Assembly: GCF_937958535.1 (NCBI RefSeq)
Contig: NZ_CALGNQ010000253.1
Span: forward strand, 1-39,209
Reading direction: 5' to 3'
Length of the DNA stretch: 39,209 nucleotides
Source of the DNA: an uncultured Georgenia sp.
Lineage (GTDB): Bacteria; Actinomycetota; Actinomycetes; Actinomycetales; Actinomycetaceae
Each line of letters starts with the position of its first letter. Positions within the stretch are counted from its first letter, which is position 1. Below are positions 22,689 through 30,508 of this stretch, piece by piece. The translations under genes and the position numbers were made by a program. Under the pieces are notes generated by a model, which was not told the DNA's origin, made no database searches, and was given only the letters and a program-made list of their open reading frames with translations.

Positions 22689-23500
22689 TGCGGTTGTCCC
22701 TTCTGCGTGGCGCCGTTGGTGGCTCCGACGATCATGGCGACCATGTCCTGCACCGTCTCCGGTGCCGGGCGGACGGTGCCCACGACCCGCCCCTGCCGCA
22801 TGACCACGGCGTTGTCGCACACCTGGACGACGTGGTCCATGTTGTGCGAGATGAGGATGATGGAGATGCCGTGCTCGGGCAGCCGGCGGATGGTGTCGAG
22901 GACGTTGCGGGTCTCGCGCACCCCGAGCGCCGCGGTCGGCTCGTCGAGGATGAGGACCCGGCGGGCGAAGGCGACCGCGCGCGCGACGGCGATCGCCTGC
23001 CGCTGGCCCCCGGACATGAGGCCGACCTGGCCGCGCAGGTCGGGCAGGTGGACCTGGAGGGTGGCGAGCCGCTCGGCGACGTCGCGGCGCATCGCCTTGC
23101 GGTCGAGCCAGCCGATCCCGCGCCAGCGGCGGGGTCTGGTGAGCTCGTGCCCGACGTAGAGGTTCGTCGCGACGTCGAGGTTGTCGAAGAGGGAGAGGTC
23201 CTGGTAGACGGCCTCGATGCCGTGCTCGCGCGCCACGGTGGGGCTGGTGAGAGCGACCCGCTCGCCCTCGAGGCGGATCTCGCCGTCGTCGAGCTGGTGG
23301 ACGCCGGTGATCGCCTTGATGAGGGTGGACTTGCCGGCGCCGTTGTCCCCGAGCAGGCCGAGCACCTCGCCGCGGTGGACGGTGAGGTCGACCCCGGCGA
23401 GGGCGGTCACCGCGCCGAAGCGCTTGACGGCGCCGCGGACCTCGAGCACCGGGGTGCGGTCCCGGTCGGCCGGGGCCGGGTGCGGCTGCGTCGTCGTCAT
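22685..23500 (-). CDS. ABC transporter ATP-binding protein (carbohydrate, single-domain)
   Basis: 271 aa, one nucleotide-binding domain. Walker A GLLGDNGAGKST, Q-loop AVYQDLSLFDNL, signature LMSGGQRQ, Walker B RVLILDEPTAAL and H-loop ILISHNM are complete. It resembles FrcA-type ATPases, half the size of RbsA/XylG tandem ATPases, so it should act as a homodimer. It overlaps the neighbours by ATGA on both sides. It energises the permease encoded directly upstream. Confidence 0.94.
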   Translation of the reverse strand: MTTTQPHPAPADRDRTPVLEVRGAVKRFGAVTALAGVDLTVHRGEVLGLLGDNGAGKSTLIKAITGVHQLDDGEIRLEGERVALTSPTVAREHGIEAVYQDLSLFDNLDVATNLYVGHELTRPRRWRGIGWLDRKAMRRDVAERLATLQVHLPDLRGQVGLMSGGQRQAIAVARAVAFARRVLILDEPTAALGVRETRNVLDTIRRLPEHGISIILISHNMDHVVQVCDNAVVMRQGRVVGTVRPAPETVQDMVAMIVGATNGATQKGQPQ

Positions 23501-24567
23501 CGCGGGGCCTCCGACTCCTCGGTGCGCACGACCCGCAGCCGGGTCTCCAGCCGGGCGCGCACGACGTCGAGCTGGACGGCGATGACGACGGCGGCCCCGA
23601 GCGCGACGTACTGCCAGCTGCTCTGGACGTTCATGAGGTTGAGGCCGTTCTGGATGACGCCGAGGATGAGCGCGCCGACGAGGGTGCCGACCACGGTGCC
23701 GCGGCCACCGAAGAAGCTCGCCCCGCCGATGATGACGGCGGCGATGGCGGAGAGCTCCAGGAGGTTGCCGGCCGTGGGGTAGGCGGAGTTCGTCTGGCCG
23801 GAGACGACGATGGCCGCCGTGCCGGCGCACATGCCGCTGAAGACGTAGACGGAGATGAGCACCCGGTCCACGGGCACGCCGACGCGCCGGGCGGCCTCGC
23901 GGTTGCCGCCGATGGCGTAGATCCACTGCCCCCAGGTGATCCGCCGCAGGAGCACGTAGACGATGACGGCGAGGACGGCGACGAGGACCACGGCCCACGG
24001 CACCCGCCCGAGGTGGCCGTACCCGACGGTGCGCACGGCGTCGGGCATCCCGGTGATCGGCTGCCCCTCGCTGACGATGAGCGCGACGCCGCGCGCCACC
24101 ATGAGCATGGCGAGGGTCGGCAGGAAGGGGTGGGGCAGCCGCCCCTTGACGAAGAGGGTGCCGTTGACCGCCCCGGCCAGACCGCCGGCGAGGATCATCG
24201 ACGGGATGACGAGCCAGCCGGAGACGAGGTCGAGCTCGCGGATCCACAGCGCCCCGAGGATGCTCGACATCGCCACGACGGAACCGACGGACAGGTCGAT
24301 GCCGGCCGTGATGATGACGAGCAGCTGGCCCAGGGCGAGAATGGCGACGACCGACGCCTCCAGGCCGACGTTGCCGAGGTTGACCGGTGAGAGGAACAGC
24401 GGGTTGAGCGCCGCCAGCACCGCCATGATGAGGACGAGGAGGAGGACGGGGCCCAGGCGCACGACGGTGAGCGCCGCGTGCAGGCCGCGGCTGCGCCTCC
24501 CGGGTGGGCCGGACGCCGGTCCGCCGGACGCGGGCCCGTCGGCGGTCGTCTGCGCAACAGCCGTCAT
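23497..24567 (-). CDS. ABC transporter permease (RbsC/FrcC-like)
   Basis: 356 aa, BPD_transp_2 family, about 9-10 transmembrane segments. The conserved early motif ILALGQLLVIITAGIDLSVGSVVAMSSI and the late motif SAIAAVIIGGASFFGGRGTVVGTLVGALILGVIQNGLNL are diagnostic of ribose/fructose/polyol importers. I take the ATG at 24567, with GGAGGGG 9 nt upstream; the in-frame ATG 7 codons earlier lacks that spacing. First gene of a five-gene operon in which every junction is a 4-nt ATGA or GTGA overlap. Its promoter and operator are at 24624-24669. Confidence 0.94.
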   Translation of the reverse strand: MTAVAQTTADGPASGGPASGPPGRRSRGLHAALTVVRLGPVLLLVLIMAVLAALNPLFLSPVNLGNVGLEASVVAILALGQLLVIITAGIDLSVGSVVAMSSILGALWIRELDLVSGWLVIPSMILAGGLAGAVNGTLFVKGRLPHPFLPTLAMLMVARGVALIVSEGQPITGMPDAVRTVGYGHLGRVPWAVVLVAVLAVIVYVLLRRITWGQWIYAIGGNREAARRVGVPVDRVLISVYVFSGMCAGTAAIVVSGQTNSAYPTAGNLLELSAIAAVIIGGASFFGGRGTVVGTLVGALILGVIQNGLNLMNVQSSWQYVALGAAVVIAVQLDVVRARLETRLRVVRTEESEAPR

Positions 24568-24623
24568 CGGGTCGTTCCCCTCCAGCAAGCGTGTCGGCGG
24601 ACGGGGCCGCCGGCGGTGCGGTT

Positions 24624-24653
24624 AGTCTGGGCCACGGCCCGACCGGGTGTCAA
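24624..24653 (-). promoter_or_regulatory. Promoter of the ABC-dehydrogenase operon
   Basis: Minus-strand -35 TTGACA (24653-24648, perfect) and -10 CAGACT (24629-24624, fits the actinomycete -A-A-T pattern loosely), spacer 18 nt. A start site near 24617 would give a leader of about 50 nt before the permease ATG. The operator palindrome ends 2 nt upstream of the -35. Confidence 0.65.
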
Positions 24654-24655
24654 GA

Positions 24656-24669
24656 TTTGTCCGGACATT
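24656..24669. promoter_or_regulatory. GntR/IolR-type operator upstream of the ABC operon
   Basis: TTTGTC-CG-GACATT: the common TTTGTC-N2-GACAAA palindrome with the last two bases altered. Same sequence element as at 30336 and 30480. It abuts the -35 box on the upstream side. Confidence 0.75.
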
Positions 24670-24712
24670 CCAACATCCACGGAGCTTCGGTCGCCGGACC
24701 CGTCCCACGCGG

Positions 24713-25588
24713 TCAGCGCACCCGTCCCGGGTGGAGCGAGCGCAGGTACTCCAGGGACCGCCGCACGTCGTGCACCGGCCCGTCGCCCGCGGGCGGCTCG
24801 GCGGTCAGGACGGTGTCCTGCTCCAGCACGTACCAGCCGGTGAAACCCACCGCGTCGAGCGCGGCGACGACGGCCGCGAAGTCGACATCGCCCTCCCCCA
24901 GCGGGGTGTAGATCCCCTGCCGGACGGCGTCGGTGTAGCCGAGCCGGCCCGCCTGGACGTCCCGGGCCAGGTCGAGGCGCACGTCCTTGACATGGACGTG
25001 GTTGATCCGCGCGGCGTGCGCGCGGGCGAGGGCGACCGGGTCGGTGCCGCCGATGAGGAGGTGGCCGGTGTCCAGGCACAGCGGGACGTCCGAGCCGGCC
25101 AGGACCCGCCGCACCTCCTCCTCCCGCTCGACCATGGTGCCGACGTGCGGGTGGAGGCTGACCTGCATCCCGCGTGCGGCCGCGCGGTCGGCGAGGCGGT
25201 CGAGGTTGCCCAGCAGCGTGGCCCACCCCACCTCGTCGAGCTCGGCGCGCTCGTCGTACCCCTCCTGGCCGGTGGCGGCGGAGAGCACGAGGACCTGCCC
25301 GCCGGTGGCGGCGAAGGCGTCGAGCTCGCGGTCCACCTCCGGCAGCGGGTCGTGCCCGGGATCGTGGAGGACCACGGGGACGAACGCGCCGACGACGGTG
25401 AGCCCGTAGGGCGCCAGCGCCGCGGCCCGCTCGGCGGGGGCGACGGGCAGCCAGCCCTGCGGCCCCAGCTCGGTGGCGGTGATGCCGAGCTCGGCCATCT
25501 CGGTGAGCACGCGCTGCGGGGCGAGCTGGTGGCCCCACCCCGGCACCTCGCACACCCCCCAGCTGATGGGTGCTCCGGCGATCCGCAT
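24713..25588 (-). CDS. iolE: Probable 2-keto-myo-inositol dehydratase (IolE-like TIM barrel)
   Basis: 291 aa, xylose-isomerase-like TIM barrel (AP_endonuc_2), matching IolE length. Family features: GAPISWGVCEVPGWGHQL at the N-terminus, TATELGPQGWLP, LHPHVGTMVEREEEV, LCLDTGHLLIGG and INHVHVKDVR, supplying His/Asp/Glu metal ligands. Reaction: dehydration of 2-keto-myo-inositol to the trihydroxycyclohexanedione opened by IolD. The ATG at 25588 follows GGAGAGAG. It sits 38 nt after iolD, so probably on the same transcript. IolI or IolH isomerases share the fold, but operon order favours IolE. Confidence 0.87.
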   Translation of the reverse strand: MRIAGAPISWGVCEVPGWGHQLAPQRVLTEMAELGITATELGPQGWLPVAPAERAAALAPYGLTVVGAFVPVVLHDPGHDPLPEVDRELDAFAATGGQVLVLSAATGQEGYDERAELDEVGWATLLGNLDRLADRAAARGMQVSLHPHVGTMVEREEEVRRVLAGSDVPLCLDTGHLLIGGTDPVALARAHAARINHVHVKDVRLDLARDVQAGRLGYTDAVRQGIYTPLGEGDVDFAAVVAALDAVGFTGWYVLEQDTVLTAEPPAGDGPVHDVRRSLEYLRSLHPGRVR

Positions 25589-25626
25589 GGCTCTCTCCTC
25601 TCCGGCGGGGTCGGGCCCGCCCGGGG

Positions 25627-27531
25627 TCACAGGTGGTGGCGCTGGGCGCGCCGGTCGCGCTCGTACTCCGCACGGGCGCGGCGCGTGCTCTCCAGCCGGG
25701 ACACCTCGGCCACCGGGACGTCCCACCAGCTCGACGAGGGCGGCGCCGGGCCACGCAGGTCGGTCTCGACGACGACCGCCGTCGTGGCGGAGGCAGCCAC
25801 CGCCTTGCCGAAGGCCTCGCGGAACTCGGCGACCGAGCCCGGCTCGAGCACCTCGATACCGTAGCTGCGCAGGTTGGCGGCGAGGTCCACCGGCACCGGC
25901 GGGCCGTCGAGCATCCCGGTCTCGGGGTCACGTACCCGGTACTCGGTGGCGAAGCGCTGGGAGCCGTGGGACTCCGACAGCGCCCCGATCGAGGCCCAGC
26001 CGCGGTTCTGCAGCACGACGAGGACGACCTTGACGCCCTCGGCGACGATGGTGGCGATCTCCTGCGGGGCCATCTGGTAGCTGCCGTCGCCGACGACGGC
26101 GACGACCTCGCTCTGCGGCCGGGCCAGCTTGACGCCGAGCGCCGCGGGGATCTCGTAGCCCATGCACGAGTAGCCGTACTCGAGGTGGTACTGCACCGGG
26201 CTGCGCGCCCGCCACAGCGCCTGGAGGTCGCCGGGCATCGACCCGGCCGCGTTGACGAGGACGTCCTCCTCCCCCATGAGCTCGTTGAGCACGCCGAAGA
26301 TCTCGGTCTGGGCGGGCAGCGGGCCGTGGCCGCGGTGGTAGCACTCCTCGGTGACCCGCTGCCAGTCGGCGACACGCTCGGTCACCTCCCGGGAGTACTC
26401 CGCGGCGACCCGGTACCCGGTGAGCGCCGCGGTGAGCGCGGTGAGGCCCTCGCGGGCGTCGGCGACGACCATCTCGGCGGCGTGCTTGGCGGCGTCGAAG
26501 GCCTTGACGTTGATGTTGACGAAACGCACCGCGGGGTGGCGGAATGCGGTGCGCGAGGCGGTGGTGAAGTCGGTGTAGCGGGTCCCCACGCCGATGACGA
26601 CGTCGGCCGCTGCGGCCAGCGCGTTGGCGGCGGCGTTGCCGGTGGCGCCCACGCCACCGGCCGCGCACGGGTGGTCCCACGCGATGGCGCCCTTGCCCGC
26701 CTGGGTGTCGACGACCGGGATGCCGGTGGCGTCGGCCAGCGCGGTGAGCGCGCCGCTCGCCTCGGAGTAGACCACCCCGCCGCCGGCGACGACGAGCGGC
26801 CGCCGCGCCTCCCGGACGAGCGCGGCCGCCCGCTCCAGGGCTGCCGGCTCGGGCACCGGGCGCGGCACGTGCCACACCCGGCGGCGGAAGAGCTCGGTGG
26901 GCCAGTCGTGGGCCTCGGCCTGGACGTCCTGGGGCAGGCAGAGCGTCACCGCACCGGTCTCGGCCGGGTCGGTGAGCACCCGCATCGCGGCGAGCAGGCT
27001 CGCGGGGAGCTGCTCGGGGCGGTGGATCCGGTCGAAGAAGCGGGAGACCGGGCGGAAGGCGTCGTTGACGGAGGTGTCCAGGGTCTGCTCGTTCTCCAGC
27101 TGCTGGAGCACGGGGTCCACCCGGCGGGTGGCGAAGAGGTCCGCGGGCAGCAGGAGCACCGGGATGCGGTCGATGGTGGCCAGTGCCGCGCCGGTGAGCA
27201 TGTTCGTCGAGCCGGGGCCGATGGAGGCGGTGCAGGCGAAGGTCTGCAGCCGGTTGGTGGTCCGGGCGTAGCCGACGGCGGTGTGCACCATGTTCTGCTC
27301 GTTGCGGGCCTGGTAGAAGCGCAGCGGCCGGGTGCCGGGCTCCGGCTCCAGGACGCTCTCGAGGAGGGCCTGGCCCACCCCGGCGACGTTGCCGTGGCCG
27401 AGGATGCCCAGGACGCCGGCGAAGAGGGGCCGTTCCACGCCGTCACGCTCGGTGTGCTGGGCGGACAGGAAGCGCACGAGCGCCTGCCCGACGGTCAGGC
27501 GGACGGTCCCGGGGCTGGTCGTGTCGGTCAT
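25627..27531 (-). CDS. iolD: 3D-(3,5/4)-trihydroxycyclohexane-1,2-dione acylhydrolase
   Basis: 634 aa, the usual IolD length. A thiamine-diphosphate enzyme with three domains: an N-terminal PYR domain (catalytic Glu region in ARNEQNMVHTAVGYA), a central domain (VVAGGGVVYSEASGAL), and a C-terminal PP domain with the ThDP/Mg motif beginning GDGSYQMAPQEI and ending NRGW. It hydrolyses the cyclic dione to 5-deoxy-glucuronate, the substrate of IolB. The ATG at 27531 overlaps the iolB stop (ATGA). The long N-terminal frame beyond it is not needed. Confidence 0.95.
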   Translation of the reverse strand: MTDTTSPGTVRLTVGQALVRFLSAQHTERDGVERPLFAGVLGILGHGNVAGVGQALLESVLEPEPGTRPLRFYQARNEQNMVHTAVGYARTTNRLQTFACTASIGPGSTNMLTGAALATIDRIPVLLLPADLFATRRVDPVLQQLENEQTLDTSVNDAFRPVSRFFDRIHRPEQLPASLLAAMRVLTDPAETGAVTLCLPQDVQAEAHDWPTELFRRRVWHVPRPVPEPAALERAAALVREARRPLVVAGGGVVYSEASGALTALADATGIPVVDTQAGKGAIAWDHPCAAGGVGATGNAAANALAAAADVVIGVGTRYTDFTTASRTAFRHPAVRFVNINVKAFDAAKHAAEMVVADAREGLTALTAALTGYRVAAEYSREVTERVADWQRVTEECYHRGHGPLPAQTEIFGVLNELMGEEDVLVNAAGSMPGDLQALWRARSPVQYHLEYGYSCMGYEIPAALGVKLARPQSEVVAVVGDGSYQMAPQEIATIVAEGVKVVLVVLQNRGWASIGALSESHGSQRFATEYRVRDPETGMLDGPPVPVDLAANLRSYGIEVLEPGSVAEFREAFGKAVAASATTAVVVETDLRGPAPPSSSWWDVPVAEVSRLESTRRARAEYERDRRAQRHHL

Positions 27532-28430
27532 CGTCGCTCCTCCGGCTCGGGCGGACGTGGCGGGACGGGACGGGTCATCGGCAGCCGGGGGTCGACCGGC
27601 AGGTCCTCCCACGTGTCCCGTACCCAGTCGTGGGCGGGGTCGATGGTCATGAGCCAGGTCCGGTCCGGGGCGGGGCCGGCCATGACGTTGAGGTAGTACA
27701 GGTCGTACCCGGGGGCCGCCATGGCCGGGCCGTGGTAGCCGTGCGGGACGAGGACGACGTCGCCGGTGCGCACCTCGGCGGTGATGTCGACCGGGCGCCG
27801 GGGTGTGCCGTAGGTGCGGTGGACGGCGAAGCCGGGGCCCACCGGCCCGGGCCGGACCACGTAGTAGTAGATCTCCTCCAGCTCACGCTCGTGCTCGGTG
27901 TGCTCGTCGTGCTTGTGGGGCGGGTAGGAGGACCAGTTGCCGCCCGGTGTGAGCACCTCGCACACGAGGAGGTGGTCGGTCTCGACGTCGTTGCCCAGCG
28001 CGTAGTTGTTCACCTGGCGGGAGCACTGCCCGGCGCCGCGCAGCTCGGTGCGCACCCGGCCCGCGTCCTGGTAGGAGACGGCCGGTCGCCGCTCGGCGCG
28101 TGCCGTCGGGAGCGCGACCGTGCCGCCCGCCGCCGAGCTGAGCCGCGCCGTCGTGTCCCGGGGCAGGTAGAGGTAGTCGGTGACGGCGGTGAAGACGTCC
28201 GGGCGGCCGGTCAGCTCGTGGCGCTGCCCCTCGACCTCGACGGCGCACCCGCCGGCGAGCGGCAGGACGAGCATCTCGTCCTCGCCGGTGGCCAGCTCCA
28301 CGCTCCCGCCGGCCGGCAGCTCGACGACCTTGAGCCCGCTGAAGCGCCACCCGGCACGCTCGGGGGTGAGGTCGAGGGTGTAGGGGCCGTGGGCGGTCTG
28401 CCCGGCCCGGAGCACGAGGTCGCGGGTCAC
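27528..28430 (-). CDS. iolB: 5-deoxy-glucuronate isomerase
   Basis: 300 aa, bicupin KduI/IolB family. Metal-binding cupin residues are in SSYPPHKHDEHTEHERELEEIYYYV and in VLVPHGYHGPAMAAPGYDLYYLNVMAGP. GCAVEVEGQ and YLPRDTTARLSS belong to the first cupin. It converts 5-deoxy-glucuronate to 2-deoxy-5-keto-gluconate, the substrate of IolC. It starts at the GTG at 28430, overlapping the aldolase-like gene's stop (GTGA), and overlaps iolD by ATGA. Confidence 0.95.
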   Translation of the reverse strand: MTRDLVLRAGQTAHGPYTLDLTPERAGWRFSGLKVVELPAGGSVELATGEDEMLVLPLAGGCAVEVEGQRHELTGRPDVFTAVTDYLYLPRDTTARLSSAAGGTVALPTARAERRPAVSYQDAGRVRTELRGAGQCSRQVNNYALGNDVETDHLLVCEVLTPGGNWSSYPPHKHDEHTEHERELEEIYYYVVRPGPVGPGFAVHRTYGTPRRPVDITAEVRTGDVVLVPHGYHGPAMAAPGYDLYYLNVMAGPAPDRTWLMTIDPAHDWVRDTWEDLPVDPRLPMTRPVPPRPPEPEERR

Positions 28431-29293
28431 AGCAGCGCCACCGCCCTGTCGACGGCGCCCTCGACGTCGTCGTCCGGGGGGTAGAGCAGGGTGCGGCCCA
28501 GGACCAGCCCGCGGATGCCGGGCACACGCAGCGCCCGTGCCCAGCCCTCGACCGTGGCCGCGACGTCGTCGCCGACCTCACCGCCCAGGACGAGCGTCGG
28601 CAGGGTGGAGGCAGCGGCCACCGCCTCCATGTCGGGGACGAGCGGCACCTTGAGCCAGGTGTAGGCCGAGGTGCCGCCGAGGCCGGCGGCGATGGCGACG
28701 GCGGTGACGACGGCCTCGGTGGTCAGGACGTTCGTCGACCGGCCCTCCACCCGGCGGGAGAGGAAGGGCTCGACCAGCGCCACCCGGCGGGAGGCGGCGA
28801 GCGCGTCCACGGCGTGGGCGGTGGACTCCAGGGTGCGCAGCGAGCCGGGGTCCTGCGGGTCGATCCGCAGCAGCACCTTGCCGCCGTCGAGCCCGGAGTC
28901 GACGACGGCGCGGACGGTGTAGCCGGTGAACCGGTCGTCCATCTCGAACCCGGCGCCGCGCAGCCCGCCCCGGTTCATCGACCCGTAGACGAGCTTGCCG
29001 TCCAGCGCACCGAGCAGGGTGAGGTCCTCGACGAGGTCCGGGGTGCCGAGGAAGCCGTGGACACCCGGGCGGGCGAGGGCGGCGACGCAGCGGCGGAGCA
29101 GCTCGCGCCGGTCCCCCATCGCCATCGGGTCGTGGCCGACGGCCAGCGAGCCGCGGGCGGGGTGGTCGGCGGCGATGACCATGAGCCGTTCCCCGGGCCC
29201 CGGGAGCCGCCCGCGCGGCCGCTGCGCCAGGGCGCGGGCGACCCGCTCCGGCTCGTGCATGCGCAGGTCGCGGATCTCCTCGACGGTGAGCAT
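28427..29293 (-). CDS. Cgl0159-like (beta/alpha)8-barrel protein, candidate IolJ-function aldolase
   Basis: 288 aa. A DeoC/LacD-like barrel resembling the protein encoded right after iolC in corynebacterial inositol clusters. Notable stretches: RLMVIAADHPARGSLAVG, LDGKLVYGSMNRGGLRGAGFEMDDRFTGYT, GKVLLRIDP (candidate active-site region), LKVPLVPDME (a Lys in the Schiff-base position) and GGEVGDD. Expected role, by place in the pathway, is cleavage of 2-deoxy-5-keto-gluconate-6-phosphate to dihydroxyacetone phosphate and malonate semialdehyde. That assignment is inference, and no classical IolJ is present. The ATG follows the iolC stop with no gap. Confidence 0.75.
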   Translation of the reverse strand: MLTVEEIRDLRMHEPERVARALAQRPRGRLPGPGERLMVIAADHPARGSLAVGHDPMAMGDRRELLRRCVAALARPGVHGFLGTPDLVEDLTLLGALDGKLVYGSMNRGGLRGAGFEMDDRFTGYTVRAVVDSGLDGGKVLLRIDPQDPGSLRTLESTAHAVDALAASRRVALVEPFLSRRVEGRSTNVLTTEAVVTAVAIAAGLGGTSAYTWLKVPLVPDMEAVAAASTLPTLVLGGEVGDDVAATVEGWARALRVPGIRGLVLGRTLLYPPDDDVEGAVDRAVALL

Positions 29294-30277
29294 CTAGACC
29301 ACCCGTCGCTCGACCTCGTGGGGGTGGGCACCGCCGTCGAGGACCTCGCGGACCTCCTCCTCGGTGGGCATGGCGGTGGAGCACTCGAGCCGGGCCGCGA
29401 CGATCGCGCCGGCGGCGTTGGCCGCGGCGATGGTGCGCTCCAGCGGCCAGCCGGCGAGCAGCCCGTGGCACAGCGCCCCGCCGAAGGCGTCGCCCGCGCC
29501 GAGACCGTTGACCACCTCGGTGGGGACGGGCGGGACCTCGACCCGCTCGTCCCGGGTCTTGGCCAGGGTGCCCCGCGGGCCCTGCTTGACCACGGCGAGC
29601 TCCACCCCGGCGGCGAGCAGCGCGTCGGCGGCCCGGTCGGGCTCGCTCTGCCCGACGGCCACCTCGCACTCCTCGCGGTTGCCGACGGCGATCGTCACGC
29701 CGGGGAGGACGTCACGCACCAGGCCGCGGGCCTCGTCCGGGGAGTCCCAGAACATCGGCCGCCAGTCGAGGTCGAGGACCGTGTGCGCGCGGCGGCCCCG
29801 CGCCGTGAGGGCGGTGAGGTGGGCGGAGCGGGAGGGCTCCTCCGACAGCCCGGTCACCGAGAACCACATGACCCCGGCCTCGCGGACGGCGTCGACCGGG
29901 ACGTCCTCGGGGCGCACCTGGAGGTCCGGAGCGGTGGGCTCGCGGTAGAAGTACAGCGGGAAGTGGTCCGGCGGGAACATCTCGCACAGCGTGATCGGGG
30001 TGTTGAGCTCGGGTGCCGTGATGACGAACTCGTCGCTCACGCCGAGGCGGACCATCTCACGGCGGACGTAGCGGCCCAGCGGGTCGTCGCCCACCCCGGT
30101 GATCGTCGCGGCGCTGTGGCCGAGCCGGGCGGCGGCGACGGCGACGTTCGTCGGGCTGCCGCCGAGGAACTTGCCGAAGGTCTCGACCTCCTCCAGGCCC
30201 ACGCCGGTGGTCAGCGGGTAGATGTCCACGCCGCACCGGCCGAAGGTCAGGACGTCCAGACGCCGCGAGCTCCCCAT
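29294..30277 (-). CDS. iolC: 5-dehydro-2-deoxygluconokinase
   Basis: 327 aa, PfkB/ribokinase fold. N-terminal substrate motif LGGSPTNVAVAAARLGHSAA (PfkB signature 1), LYFYREPTAPDLQV typical of IolC, and C-terminal VVNGLGAGDAFGGALCHGLL (signature 2 with catalytic Asp and anion hole). It phosphorylates 2-deoxy-5-keto-gluconate on O6 with ATP. First gene of the operon iolC-aldolase-iolB-iolD-iolE. GAGGAG precedes the ATG at 30277. Promoter and operator are at 30304-30349. Confidence 0.94.
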   Translation of the reverse strand: MGSSRRLDVLTFGRCGVDIYPLTTGVGLEEVETFGKFLGGSPTNVAVAAARLGHSAATITGVGDDPLGRYVRREMVRLGVSDEFVITAPELNTPITLCEMFPPDHFPLYFYREPTAPDLQVRPEDVPVDAVREAGVMWFSVTGLSEEPSRSAHLTALTARGRRAHTVLDLDWRPMFWDSPDEARGLVRDVLPGVTIAVGNREECEVAVGQSEPDRAADALLAAGVELAVVKQGPRGTLAKTRDERVEVPPVPTEVVNGLGAGDAFGGALCHGLLAGWPLERTIAAANAAGAIVAARLECSTAMPTEEEVREVLDGGAHPHEVERRVV

Positions 30278-30303
30278 CGCACTCTCCTCGGTCGGTGTCC
30301 ACG

Positions 30304-30332
30304 ATTCTCACCCAGCCGCCGGGAGCGGTCAA
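30304..30332 (-). promoter_or_regulatory. Promoter of the iolC operon
   Basis: Minus-strand -35 TTGACC (30332-30327, five of six) and -10 GAGAAT (30309-30304, four of six) with an exact 17-nt spacer. Start predicted near 30297, leaving a leader of about 20 nt carrying GAGGAG before iolC. Confidence 0.75.
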
Positions 30333-30335
30333 CCG

Positions 30336-30349
30336 TTTGTCTGGACAAA
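30336..30349. promoter_or_regulatory. GntR/IolR-type operator upstream of iolC
   Basis: TTTGTCTGGACAAA, a perfect 6-bp inverted repeat with a 2-nt spacer. It lies 3 nt upstream of the -35 of the iolC promoter, the same placement (2 nt) as at the ABC operon. Confidence 0.82.
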
Positions 30350-30479
30350 GACCCGAGGGTGGTCGGGGCACGAGCGGCCAGGGACGCCCCGGCGGTGACC
30401 GGGGGCGACCGGAGGCCGGCCCGGGGGACCACGGTACGGGCGGGCATGGCGCCGGGTCGCGGAGATGGCATTATGTGTA

Positions 30480-30493
30480 ATTGTCCCGACAAG
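30480..30493. promoter_or_regulatory. GntR/IolR-type operator in front of the regulator gene
   Basis: ATTGTCCCGACAAG: TTGTC-N2-GACAA arms intact. It overlaps TGTAAT (30476-30481), the best -10-like hexamer of the regulator's own promoter. The site lies 16 nt before the start codon, well placed for autorepression. Confidence 0.75.
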
Positions 30494-30508
30494 GCGCCGA
30501 GGAGAACC

